From NVTR01 sp036479015 (GTDB taxonomy: Bacteria > Pseudomonadota > Alphaproteobacteria > Rhodobacterales > Rhodobacteraceae), in the NCBI GenBank assembly GCA_036479015.1, contig JAZGFB010000048.1:1-64000 (forward strand): 64,000 bases of DNA. Direction: 5' to 3'. Below the pieces are notes generated by a model. It ran no database searches, was not told where the DNA came from, and saw only the letters and a program-made list of their open reading frames with translations. Shown here piece by piece: positions 1 through 8,374 of the stretch; the first letter of the stretch is position 1, and each line of letters starts with the position of its first letter. The translations under genes and the position numbers were made by a program.

Positions 1-150
1 CACGGCCATGCCGGAATACTTCGACTTCCACGCGTAGAATGTGCCTTCCGACATCCCGTGTTTGCGGCACAGATCAGCACACTTCGCCCCAGCTTCATGT
101 TCCTGCAAAATACCAATTACTTGTTCGTCCGAAAATCTTGATCGTTTCAT
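1..150 (-). CDS. IS3-family transposase OrfA, partial (N-terminal 50 residues)
   Basis: The protein begins MKRSRFSDEQVIGILQEHEA and continues into a helix-turn-helix region (residues about 20-45) typical of the OrfA DNA-binding subunit of IS3-family transposases. It would recognise the element ends and, after ribosomal frameshifting, supply the N-terminus of the OrfAB transposase. Only the first 50 codons are present because the window ends; whether the gene is intact beyond cannot be seen. It is clearly a different subtype from the OrfA remnant next to it at 200-496. Confidence 0.85.
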   Translation of the reverse strand, partial: MKRSRFSDEQVIGILQEHEAGAKCADLCRKHGMSEGTFYAWKSKYSGMAV

Positions 151-213
151 TGTCTGTCCTTTGGTTAGGTCAGACTCTAGTTCAAACTGGAGGAAATTCT
201 TAGTGGCAGGTCA
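1..213 (-). mobile_element. IS3-family element (IS407-like), 5' end only
   Basis: This is the beginning of an insertion sequence that continues off the left edge. On the minus strand it starts with TGACCTGCCACTAAG at about 213, an end of the kind seen in IS407-group IS3 elements, followed about 60 bases later by an OrfA start at 150. The end lies inside the orfA of a second IS3 element, so this copy appears to have inserted into that one. The terminal inverted repeat is judged by eye; the other end and the target duplication are outside the window. Confidence 0.7.
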
Positions 214-496
214 CCGGGACAAGACCATAGCGCTTTTTTCCAAGGGCTTCCTTCAACAGATCATTCTGCATGCTCATCTCTGCATACATCCGCTTCAGGC
301 GACGGTTTTCCTCGGTCATCGCCTTCAAATCCGAGATCATTGAAGCGTCCATGCCGCCAAACTTCGCCCGCCACTTGTAAAAGCTGGCACTGCTCATGCC
401 ATGTTCGCGGCACAGTTCCGAAACCGGCACGCCGCTCTCAGCCTGCTTCAGAATGCCCATAATCTGTGCGTCGCTGTATCGTTTATTCTTCATCAA
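200..496 (-). pseudogene. IS3-family transposase OrfA, truncated by IS insertion
   Basis: Residues 1-88 are a typical IS3 OrfA: MMKNKRYSDAQIMGILKQAE, a helix-turn-helix around residues 25-50 and a leucine-rich coiled segment at 55-85. The last residues (RYGLVPVTCH) come partly from element sequence and partly from the neighbouring IS end at 213. An A-AAA-AAG heptamer (minus strand, 239 to 233) sits in frame at the Gly-Lys-Lys codons. This is the classical programmed -1 frameshift site that joins OrfA to OrfB in IS3 elements. OrfB is not present behind it, so no functional transposase can be made from this copy. Confidence 0.8.
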
Positions 497-560
497 AATC
501 TCCTCAGATATTATGCCGAGAAAATTCTACGTGTGAACACCACTATTTTTAGGGGGGATT
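214..560 (-). mobile_element. IS3-family element remnant, interrupted
   Basis: This is the 5' part of a second IS3-family element, carrying the orfA remnant at 200-496. Its downstream part (orfB and 3' end) is missing or displaced beyond the IS inserted at 213. The outer boundary is uncertain: the repeat-like stretch containing GTGTGAACACCA lies at 531-542, so the element end is probably between 530 and 565. Confidence 0.6.
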
Positions 561-724
561 ACCTTGATCCAGATGTGTAATCTCGTCGGTATCGAGCCAC
601 ATACCTACCAAATCGCAAAATTTCAGCTATCGTAAACGGTCGCAGGCAAAGCTAGATCGACGAACTGCCGACTTGAAATTGCGCTGCAACCGTGTGATCG
701 GCGCATCGCTTACAGAGTAGCTCA
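561..724. other. short intergenic stretch, no feature recognised
   Basis: Between the IS remnant and the end of the leftward exported-protein gene I see no gene, no tRNA and no convincing terminator hairpin. It could hold the displaced 3' side of whatever the IS elements interrupted. Confidence 0.4.
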
Positions 725-2047
725 CTATTCCACAAAAACAGATTTAAAATACTGAGACAATAGAAGATAATCCTGGGCTGAAACATTGCTATCGGCGGCC
801 CTTACTGTTGCAGTATCAATCACCCCATCGGACGGGGCAATAATTTCGGGATTTACTGTTTCGGTTGTTTCCAGCGGGAGTTCATTTTCCGCAATCTTTT
901 CCTTTAATTCCAACAGAATTTCAGAAACAATTTGGTCCGAGGGGCTGTTCGTACGAGGGGTTGTAAGAAGTTCATTGGGCTGTTGTAGCAAAGCAAGTGC
1001 GCTAGCAGAATCAAGGCCGATTTCAGTCATTAAATAATTGAGTTGCGTAGACAAAACTTCAAGTTCTGTTTTTGCTACCGTTTCGATATGCTCTAGCGCC
1101 ATTTCGCCGCCCGTTTCCGGAATTGCTGTTGGCACCACAGGCTGCATAATCGATGGAACGTCCAATAATGATGACTGTTCAAATATCGCCTGCTCAAAAC
1201 CACTTGCTTTCGTCAACTGGTTTAGTGCTTCAGTCAATTGATGGATCCGTTCCTGATTTTGAGAAACGTCAATGAGAAGTTGCGCTTCTGTCTGAGACAC
1301 CATGTTCACGGGCTCTTCAGCCGGTAGTTCTGCAAGAACAGGTATTGCACCGCGGATGGGGGGTTCCCAATTCAAAGACTGGGTAAGCAACGCTCCGGCA
1401 TTTGAATCACTTTGCGAATTGGGCACTGGCCAGCCGCGCGGGAAAATAGAATAGTCCTGCCCAGACACGATCCAGCGTAAATATGTTGAAACCGCCAAGA
1501 ACCCACTTAAAGGCACACGCGCCACTTCGGCTGATGCGTGGCGAATGACAAGCTCTCCACCAGATGACAACAGAGCTTCCAGGCGACTGTCAAGAGGTTG
1601 CAAAATACGATCTGGCAGCGGCAATTCCGTAATGCCGTCAACGATGAACAGTTCATCACCGGTGGACACCCCATCAAGAATAACCTGTAATGCGCCCTGA
1701 CCGTTTAGTTGAACGGTCATTATGCCTTTACGGCCAATACAGGACACTGTTTTCGCGCGACAAATAACTTCGAATACATCAGTGTCAAGGCGCGGGGTCG
1801 TTGAAAAACGGGCATAGCCGTCGGGGTCAAATCTGAAATAAACCCCTTCAACCAGACCTTCCTGAAAAGTGGGCCAGCCATAAGAACCACGCAATTCTTG
1901 CGTTGCTTCTCGGGCACCGATTGCAAAGGGAATCGTTGTATCAAGTATCGCACTGTCAGGTGAGAAATCACTGGCTTCATCCTGAGCCACACCACCTACT
2001 GCCGAAACAACAAGCCAAATCACGGATGTAATTGCAATTTTATTCAT
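725..2047 (-). CDS. exported protein of unknown function in exopolysaccharide-type locus
   Basis: This 440-residue protein has an N-terminal signal peptide (MNKIAITSVIWLVVSAVGGVAQ), so it is probably periplasmic or outer-membrane-facing. Residues about 45-190 look like a compact beta-rich domain with one Cys pair (VICRAKTVSCIG). The C-terminal half is rich in Glu, Gln, Leu and Thr and looks flexible or helical. I do not recognise the family. The start was placed at the ATG whose first base is the last base of the upstream TAA (TAATG), giving tight translational coupling to the DUF3131 gene. An upstream extension would lack the signal peptide at the N-terminus. By context it may be an accessory factor for making or exporting the polysaccharide of this locus; that is inference. 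Confidence 0.7.
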   Translation of the reverse strand: MNKIAITSVIWLVVSAVGGVAQDEASDFSPDSAILDTTIPFAIGAREATQELRGSYGWPTFQEGLVEGVYFRFDPDGYARFSTTPRLDTDVFEVICRAKTVSCIGRKGIMTVQLNGQGALQVILDGVSTGDELFIVDGITELPLPDRILQPLDSRLEALLSSGGELVIRHASAEVARVPLSGFLAVSTYLRWIVSGQDYSIFPRGWPVPNSQSDSNAGALLTQSLNWEPPIRGAIPVLAELPAEEPVNMVSQTEAQLLIDVSQNQERIHQLTEALNQLTKASGFEQAIFEQSSLLDVPSIMQPVVPTAIPETGGEMALEHIETVAKTELEVLSTQLNYLMTEIGLDSASALALLQQPNELLTTPRTNSPSDQIVSEILLELKEKIAENELPLETTETVNPEIIAPSDGVIDTATVRAADSNVSAQDYLLLSQYFKSVFVE

Positions 2048-3735
2048 TAGAAATCTTCCTCTGCTTGGGTGGAATGGCGCAGTGCCGGCAACCAGTCTTC
2101 TTGTTGTGGAGGGTCGGGATAGTGGCGGAGCTCTCTTATATTTTGATCTCGAAATGCCGTATACCAAACTTCTGTTTCGCCGGTATATGGTGTAAGAACC
2201 TTGCCTTGAACTTTGTGAAGTAGCGCCGTCAATATGATGCCATTATTATTGGCAGTGAAGATGGCAACGCGACCCTGCCCGCGTTCATAGAGGCCTTCAA
2301 ACATACCATTTTCTGGCGAATATAATTCAATAATCGCTTCGTATAGTACGTTCGTATATTTTGTATCCCATATGGCCCACATGCCAAGTGCAGCTTTCGC
2401 TGAAACAGCAGCGTGGTTGGGCACATAATCACCGCGGGGTGTCACCGTGTTCCATGGGTAGCCATCGGAAAATATGGTGTCATATGTAAAGTAGGGCGCG
2501 CCTTTTACATTATGTTCCGACCTGGCCGTCATAAAGCCAGTTTGCCGCCAGCGGTTTTCCTGAACCTGGTATATCCGGTCAGCGAATTCTGCCCGCCAGC
2601 CGTCTGAGCTTAACCAATCAGGACTGGTGTCATCATGGACCATATCAAAACCAAATTCTAACCCGTCCTGAAGGTAGGACTCTGTCACGACATAGTTTTG
2701 TGAATGAAAAATGCGTGGATCCCTGCCGTCATAGGGAACTTGTACCCCAAATATTGACGCGGTTAGGAATGGCTCTGCGCGATGTGCCAATATGGGTTTA
2801 AATCCCCAAAGTGCAAAGCCTTTTGCGGCGTATTCCTCATACCCCAGCCGGCCTTCTTGGTCATAAACCGTTTCATTGGTTTCGTTGTTAATTCGCGCCC
2901 CGAAAATCAAACCATCGTCACTGATTACATTCCTAAAATCCCATTTCAGCAGGATCGCATCAACCGAATTTCCAAGATAAGGGTAACGGTTCTTGACGAT
3001 ACGTAACCAGACCAGCATGCGCCCAAGATCAAGGCCCGAAAACCCGATCTCACCAGGTTTATTGCCATAGTCAACTTTTGCGGATGTCTTGGTGTGGTAT
3101 ACTTTATTTGGCAGTTCACCACGAAACAGATCCAATACTTTTAGGGTTGTCAAAAGTTGCAGTAATCTACGATCCAGCTCGGGTTTTTCGATGATGCACA
3201 GTTCGTAGGCTGACACGGTCGCTGCAATATATGACGCTGTATCCCACATCGTCGTCGACGGATAATTACCAACCGCATTCGCCAGGCCGGTGGTTTCCTG
3301 AGTAAATGTCTCAAAATACAGCCAAGCAACCCTGGCGGCGCGCATTTCACGCTCGTTCAAAAAACCACGTCTGGCCCGATACTTGCGAACATATTCGTTT
3401 CGATCAGTATAGCCAGTTGGCTGTTCAAGGCCTTTATCAATGTGGTCAAAATAGTCATCGGGCATTTCGCACATGCGCGGGGGCTTTACCACCACAGGAA
3501 GCTCGCGGACCATACTGGTGGTGACTGCCGGAATATTACCGCGCAGCAGTGCCGGCAAATCATCCAGATCACCACCAGCGATTATTGGATTAATATCCTC
3601 AAACTGAAGAAAAATACTGCGGGCAGAAGCAACAACAATCCAGGTTGTGCTGATCATCAATACCAGCGCAACAAATAGAATAGCCACACCACGTCCCACT
3701 GATGTGCGTTTATTCTGTTTTGTCTTCTGTTGCAT
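2047..3735 (-). CDS. DUF3131-domain protein, membrane-anchored
   Basis: The protein has 562 residues. A single hydrophobic segment at about 15-38 anchors it with the bulk in the periplasm. Residues about 130-540 match the DUF3131 family in key stretches: the motif NAVGNYPSTTMWDTASYIAA, then GELPNKVYHT, then GRLGYEEYAAKGFALWGF. DUF3131 proteins have an all-helical fold reminiscent of glycosidases and occur next to glycosyltransferases; an activity on glycans is plausible but not shown. A paralogue at 8364-9680 shares the same blocks (NAVSGIPSSTLWDLGSY, GKLPNKVYNT). The gene is the first of a two-gene leftward unit and is transcribed away from the glycosyltransferase operon across a 194-base A/T-rich gap. 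Confidence 0.8.
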   Translation of the reverse strand: MQQKTKQNKRTSVGRGVAILFVALVLMISTTWIVVASARSIFLQFEDINPIIAGGDLDDLPALLRGNIPAVTTSMVRELPVVVKPPRMCEMPDDYFDHIDKGLEQPTGYTDRNEYVRKYRARRGFLNEREMRAARVAWLYFETFTQETTGLANAVGNYPSTTMWDTASYIAATVSAYELCIIEKPELDRRLLQLLTTLKVLDLFRGELPNKVYHTKTSAKVDYGNKPGEIGFSGLDLGRMLVWLRIVKNRYPYLGNSVDAILLKWDFRNVISDDGLIFGARINNETNETVYDQEGRLGYEEYAAKGFALWGFKPILAHRAEPFLTASIFGVQVPYDGRDPRIFHSQNYVVTESYLQDGLEFGFDMVHDDTSPDWLSSDGWRAEFADRIYQVQENRWRQTGFMTARSEHNVKGAPYFTYDTIFSDGYPWNTVTPRGDYVPNHAAVSAKAALGMWAIWDTKYTNVLYEAIIELYSPENGMFEGLYERGQGRVAIFTANNNGIILTALLHKVQGKVLTPYTGETEVWYTAFRDQNIRELRHYPDPPQQEDWLPALRHSTQAEEDF

Positions 3736-3812
3736 TGCCAGTCCATTTTTAGAGGCGGAATATCTACTATTTTCACCAAAAAGATTAAAAAAAAAATAAA
3801 GGCAGGACGAAT

Positions 3813-3841
3813 TTGACAGAAATATTTCTCCTCACATAAAT
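3813..3841 (+). promoter_or_regulatory. sigma70-type promoter candidate for rightward polysaccharide operon
   Basis: TTGACA at 3813-3818 and ATAAAT at 3836-3841 are separated by 17 bases. Transcription from here would start near 3848 and leave about 80 bases of leader before the acyltransferase ATG at 3930. This supports the downstream start for that gene. Confidence 0.5.
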
Positions 3842-3929
3842 TTACGCAATGTCTGAGATAGCCCTCAAATATTCACGATTTGTTTTCCTAATTGCTGCAA
3901 ATCAGAGGGACAAAATAGAAGGGGCCCCG

Positions 3930-5063
3930 ATGCATGACACTAACAGACAGATTTGGATCGACGCACTGCGTATCACAGCAGGCGTGTCTATGGTCGGTCT
4001 CCATGCAACGGCAGATCCAAGCGGGCAACCTTGGGTAAATTATGCCGAGGCTGACAGGGTCGGGCCGGTTATTTTGCGGGCAGTTCTTTATACGGCGCGC
4101 ACGGAACTATTTCTGATTATCTCTTTATTTTTGCTTCTGATGGCCGGTGAAAAACGACCCCGCAGCTATGGGCAAACCCTGGCCGAACAATCCCAAAGGT
4201 TGTTGGTTCCATTTGCTTTCTGGACCATATTTTACGCCTTTTACGGGCTGATAAAAGCCAGCTCATTTGGCTATCTGGATTCGGCGATTAGCCAGTTGCT
4301 GAACCCAGCTGAATGGATCGGTTTCGCGCTGCTTGGTTCTGTCAAATACCATATGCATTTTGTTCCAACACTCTTTGGCTTAGTGCTGTTTTACCCGCTT
4401 TTTCGAACCGCAATCCGGTTTCCTGCGCTTGGGTCGCTAGTTTTTCTTTGCCTGATGGCGCGCCATTGGGCAGATGGCTATATCTATCCAAATTACTGGG
4501 GCAGTGACTTGTTGCCCTACCTGGTGCGTGCGACAAAAATTCTGACATATGTCGGGTACGGCTTAGTGGCTGGCGCAGCTTTTGGAATTTGGAAGCGGAC
4601 AGCCGGCAAAGGATTAGAGCGCATGTTCCCGCTTTTTCTTCTAATCGGCATGGGACTGTTTTTTTTCAAATTGATTGCAAGCGCCAAAACCATAGAAACT
4701 GGGGCTTGGCCATTTGACTATGTCCCGGGTTATTGGGCAGATTTTTTGATGCCGGTCGTCCTGTTCCTTGGTGCTCTGACGCTGTCACAACGCCAATGGC
4801 CACAGCTTCTTTCACGACTGTCACCATATTCTTTTGGCATTTATCTATGTCACCCAATCTTTCTTGATCTTGCTGAAATCAGCCTTCATGGCTCAAACTT
4901 TTCACCGATCAGTCAAGTTCTATTGAAAATCGCGTTTATTCTGCCTGCAACCTGCATTTTGGTTCTGGTTCTGCGGCGCATTCCAATGCTCGCCTGGACG
5001 ATCGGGTTGGGTTCTTTACCGAAACTAGGCGAACTTTTCTCACGTAGGTCGACAGAGGTATAA
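3930..5063 (+). CDS. membrane acyltransferase, acyltransferase 3 (OafA-like) family
   Basis: This 377-residue multi-pass membrane protein opens with MHDTNRQIWIDALRITAGVS followed by VGLHATAD. That is the N-terminal Arg/Asp and His pattern of acyltransferase-3 proteins, which move acyl groups (acetyl or succinyl) onto extracellular sugars. About ten hydrophobic helices follow, up to SYGIY-like FGIYLCHPIF near residue 300. I chose the ATG at 3930 because AGAAGGGGCCCCG gives a strong ribosome binding site and the family motif follows at once; an upstream ATG at 3849 lies at the predicted transcription start. The next gene begins directly after its TAA. The likely role is to acylate the polymer made by the BcsA-like synthase downstream. 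Confidence 0.85.
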   Translation: MHDTNRQIWIDALRITAGVSMVGLHATADPSGQPWVNYAEADRVGPVILRAVLYTARTELFLIISLFLLLMAGEKRPRSYGQTLAEQSQRLLVPFAFWTIFYAFYGLIKASSFGYLDSAISQLLNPAEWIGFALLGSVKYHMHFVPTLFGLVLFYPLFRTAIRFPALGSLVFLCLMARHWADGYIYPNYWGSDLLPYLVRATKILTYVGYGLVAGAAFGIWKRTAGKGLERMFPLFLLIGMGLFFFKLIASAKTIETGAWPFDYVPGYWADFLMPVVLFLGALTLSQRQWPQLLSRLSPYSFGIYLCHPIFLDLAEISLHGSNFSPISQVLLKIAFILPATCILVLVLRRIPMLAWTIGLGSLPKLGELFSRRSTEV

Positions 5064-6584
5064 ATGATATTTGATATTGTAAATCGGCACGATTCCATTG
5101 CTGTCATAAATGCATTTGGACCGCTGACCAGTACAACTTCTGTTGCGCCTCTGGCTGGCATTATGCTGAAACTGAAAAAACAGGGGAAGCGGGCATTTAT
5201 CCTTGATTGCGGGCGAATAAGCTGCACTAACTTTAGCGGACTGACCTCTCTGGTTGAGATCGCAACCCGCACTTTTGGCATGCCGGTTGCTTTTTGTAAC
5301 CTGCCTGACAATCTAAAATCAAAACTGGGCACAGTTGGTCTAGAGCATATTGTAAAAGCATACGAAAATGTTGACGATGTGCTAACGGATACAAAGTTTC
5401 GGGCTTTTCAACTTCGGAATTTACGCACGATTGTGCTTTGTGCAGGCCAAGGTTCTCGTGTGAAGCCAATTACGAATATTGTCCCAAAGCCAATGCTGGA
5501 TGTGGTTGGAAAACCGGTACTGGTCCATATCCTTGATCATCTTGAAAGCTTTGGAATTCGGGACATATTCCTTAATCCTGGGCATCTTGGCCCGCAAATA
5601 CACAATTATTTTTCCCAGCACCCCCGCGCAGCACAATCAGTTTTTTACCTGAATGAAGGTCGCTTGCTAAACAATAACTGGCATGCCGACCCAATCGGGT
5701 CTGCCTCAACGGTCAAAAAACTGCAAACAGATCACAATTCGTTTTGTTCAGATTTTCTGGTTATTTGTGGCGATGCCCTGATTGATATTGATATTGCCCA
5801 GATGCTTGCCCAGCATGTCAGGAATGATGCCGATGTGACGATCGCCGCGCTCAATGTTTCCCAGAATGAGATCAGCAAATATGGCATCATTGATGTGGAT
5901 CCCAGTGGTCGCATCCTGAACTTTCAGGAAAAACCGATCCCCGGCTCAACCCAATCCACACTGGCCAATACAGGAATTTATATTTTCAATCCCCGGGTGC
6001 TGGGCCTGATACCCGACACTGAAGGGCTTGATATCGCCACCGATCTGTTGTCCAAAATACTTAGTTCTGGCGGAAAAATGCAAGTATTTTCCGATAAGTT
6101 TTCCTGGACTGATATCGGCTGCGGCAAGGACTACTTTGGCGCAATTCAGCGGGTTCTAAATGGTGACATACCAAACACTTTACCAGCAGGGGCGCAAAGA
6201 ACGCCCGGACAGTGGATCGATGAAACAGCCAAAGTTTCGCGCCGGGCAAAGATCAGCGGACCAGTCTATGTGGGCCCGTATGTAACCATCGCGCCGGGTG
6301 TTACCATTAATGGTCCGGTGTCCATCGGCGCTGGCGCTGTGGTGGATCGTGGGGCGTTTCTACGCCAAAGCCTGATCATGCCAGAAACCCATGTCAAAAA
6401 AGGCGCCGTCATCGACGGGCAAATCACACATGCTGAATGGTCAGTTTCTATCCAACATGCAGATGGATCAAGTAAATCATCGCCTTCGCTTGAGTTTGTA
6501 ACCCACGTTGGTGATGGAAAGCCTGGAAAAATCGCCGTTCAGGAAAAGTTTCACGATGGCTCTGCGAAAGAAGCCTACCAATGA
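5064..6584 (+). CDS. STAS domain fused to sugar nucleotidyltransferase with hexapeptide tail
   Basis: Residues 1-110 of this 506-residue protein look like a STAS (anti-sigma-antagonist) domain, with SCTNFSGLTSLVEIA at 53-67 placing a Ser (58) where SpoIIAA-type proteins are phosphorylated. Residues 120-350 form a nucleotidyltransferase: LCAGQGSRVKPITN at 125-138 and PKPMLDVVGKP at 141-151 are the nucleotide-binding signature of sugar-1-phosphate nucleotidyltransferases, and CGDAL follows at about 235. Residues 395-440 carry left-handed beta-helix repeats (VYVGPYVTIAPGVTINGPVS). It should make an NDP-sugar donor; the sugar cannot be read from sequence. The STAS part suggests control by phosphorylation or partner binding. 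It starts immediately after the acyltransferase stop and overlaps the next gene by ATGA. Confidence 0.82.
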   Translation: MIFDIVNRHDSIAVINAFGPLTSTTSVAPLAGIMLKLKKQGKRAFILDCGRISCTNFSGLTSLVEIATRTFGMPVAFCNLPDNLKSKLGTVGLEHIVKAYENVDDVLTDTKFRAFQLRNLRTIVLCAGQGSRVKPITNIVPKPMLDVVGKPVLVHILDHLESFGIRDIFLNPGHLGPQIHNYFSQHPRAAQSVFYLNEGRLLNNNWHADPIGSASTVKKLQTDHNSFCSDFLVICGDALIDIDIAQMLAQHVRNDADVTIAALNVSQNEISKYGIIDVDPSGRILNFQEKPIPGSTQSTLANTGIYIFNPRVLGLIPDTEGLDIATDLLSKILSSGGKMQVFSDKFSWTDIGCGKDYFGAIQRVLNGDIPNTLPAGAQRTPGQWIDETAKVSRRAKISGPVYVGPYVTIAPGVTINGPVSIGAGAVVDRGAFLRQSLIMPETHVKKGAVIDGQITHAEWSVSIQHADGSSKSSPSLEFVTHVGDGKPGKIAVQEKFHDGSAKEAYQ

Positions 6585-8374
6585 TCAAGCCCTATTTTGC
6601 TGATTTTGATGATATCACCCCACCCAAGATCGATAATATGTCAGAACAACGGCTGCGACTCTGGCACATTTCTGCCGGTGTGGTGATTGGTTTGGCGCTT
6701 TGGTATTTGCAATGGCGCTGGACGGTTTCGCTTAACCCAAAAGCCATGATTTTTTCTATTACAGTGGCCCTTGCAGAAACCATGATTTTCATTGGGACCA
6801 TTTTATTTTTCTATGACATCTGGTGTGAAAAAGAGACCCCCAAAAGCCCCCCCCCAAAAACCCGCTCTGATCTGCACCTTGGTGGTGACGGGAACATCTA
6901 TGTTGATCTTTTTGTGACCACCGTTGATGAAGGTGCCGATCTGGTGAGCCCTTCTATCATTGATGCAAAAGCCCTGAATATCCCAGCGGGGGTTAGCCTG
7001 TCGATCTATGTTCTTGATGACGGCAACCGTGACAGCATGCGCCAGTTGGCGAAAAACCACCATGTTGGGTATTTAAGCCGTCAGGATAATATCGGCTATA
7101 AGGCCGGCAATTTGCGCAACGCGCTTTTGCAAACCAAAGGCGATTTTGTAGTGATATGTGATGCCGATACCCGTGTTTTTCCAGGATTTTTACAAAACAC
7201 TCTTGGTTATTTTCGCGACGCCAAGACCGCCTGGGTACAAACACCGCACTGGTTCTATGACATACCGCAGGGTGAAACATGGGATAATTCACTTGCCAGG
7301 GTGCTTAAAGCCCCACGGCCCGGGCTGGCGCGGTTGATGCGATTTTTGACAGGCAACAATATCATTGGCCGTGATCCATTTCTGTCAGACCCGGTCATCT
7401 TTTTTGATGTCATCCAACGTCGCCGCAACCGAAATAATGCCTCATTTTGTTGTGGAGCCGGGTCCATCCACCGTCGCGAAGCCATCTTTGCCAACGCTCT
7501 GCAAAGCAAAAGCCAAAATATTGCAAGGCTGAACGGGATGCTGAACACCGACGATGCTGGCGCTGGTGCGCAACTTGTGCAGATTGAACCGTTCAAATTT
7601 CACGTATCAGAAGATATTTTTACCTCGATCCAATTGCATAGCCGGGGGTGGCACTCGGTGTTTCACCCTGACATCGAAGCCCGCATGCTGTCGCCCTGGA
7701 CCATGAAGGCTTGGTCAACCCAGCGGCTTAAATACGCCGGTGGCACCTATGACATTATGTTGCGGGCTAACCCTATATTCAGACGCGGTATGCCCTGGCA
7801 GACAAAGCTGCATTATGCGGCGACGTTCTGGTCATACCTATCGGTGTTATGGCTGCCAATTTTGCTGTTTGCACCGGTCATTTCGCTGATGACGGGCTTG
7901 GCGCCGGTTAAGGCCTATTCATTTGAGTTCTTCATGCATTTTCTGCCGCTGTTATTGGTGAACGAATTTGCCATGTATGTGGCTTGCAAAGGGTACAATA
8001 CCCATGGCGGGCGGATGTTGGCTGTTTCTGCATTCCCGTTGCAGCTTAGGGGGCTCTGGCAAGTTCTGCGGCGTAAAAAACTTGGCTTTCCGCCAACCCC
8101 GAAAACCCTGTTTGCCCGAAAACAGTTGGGGTTTGTCTATTCCTCGATGTTCATCCTGGCGGTCTTTGCGGCTTCGGTCGGGTTTGGAATATGGGCGTTC
8201 AAAATGCGGGTGCCTGGCTATAGCTATTCTTTGCTGATCGTCAATTTTTTCTGGATTTTTTGGAATTCATTTCCGTTCATTAAGATCATTTCCATGAGCC
8301 TTTGGAATCCAGAAAAGGGCCGGCCTTGTGGTCAAAATAATACGATGAATAAGGATATATCTTATGCCCAATAG
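6581..8374 (+). CDS. BcsA-like family 2 glycosyltransferase (polysaccharide synthase)
   Basis: This inner-membrane synthase has 597 residues: two N-terminal helices (about 30-48 and 56-80), a cytosolic GT-A domain and a C-terminal helix cluster (about 410-570). Processive GT2 motifs are present in order: VLDDGN (144-149), CDADTR (193-198), FCCGAGSIHRRE (289-300), SEDIFTS (343-349) and QRLKYAGG (381-388), which replaces the QxxRW of cellulose synthase. No PilZ domain follows, so direct cyclic-di-GMP control through PilZ is not expected. The start ATG overlaps the previous TGA (ATGA). Product identity (cellulose, another beta-glucan or a different polymer) is unknown; no bcsB or bcsC is nearby. 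Confidence 0.88.
   Translation: MIKPYFADFDDITPPKIDNMSEQRLRLWHISAGVVIGLALWYLQWRWTVSLNPKAMIFSITVALAETMIFIGTILFFYDIWCEKETPKSPPPKTRSDLHLGGDGNIYVDLFVTTVDEGADLVSPSIIDAKALNIPAGVSLSIYVLDDGNRDSMRQLAKNHHVGYLSRQDNIGYKAGNLRNALLQTKGDFVVICDADTRVFPGFLQNTLGYFRDAKTAWVQTPHWFYDIPQGETWDNSLARVLKAPRPGLARLMRFLTGNNIIGRDPFLSDPVIFFDVIQRRRNRNNASFCCGAGSIHRREAIFANALQSKSQNIARLNGMLNTDDAGAGAQLVQIEPFKFHVSEDIFTSIQLHSRGWHSVFHPDIEARMLSPWTMKAWSTQRLKYAGGTYDIMLRANPIFRRGMPWQTKLHYAATFWSYLSVLWLPILLFAPVISLMTGLAPVKAYSFEFFMHFLPLLLVNEFAMYVACKGYNTHGGRMLAVSAFPLQLRGLWQVLRRKKLGFPPTPKTLFARKQLGFVYSSMFILAVFAASVGFGIWAFKMRVPGYSYSLLIVNFFWIFWNSFPFIKIISMSLWNPEKGRPCGQNNTMNKDISYAQ

Noticed and set aside
3849..3929. 27-codon N-terminal extension of the acyltransferase
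   Set aside because: It starts at the predicted transcription start, lacks a ribosome binding site and adds sequence the family does not have.
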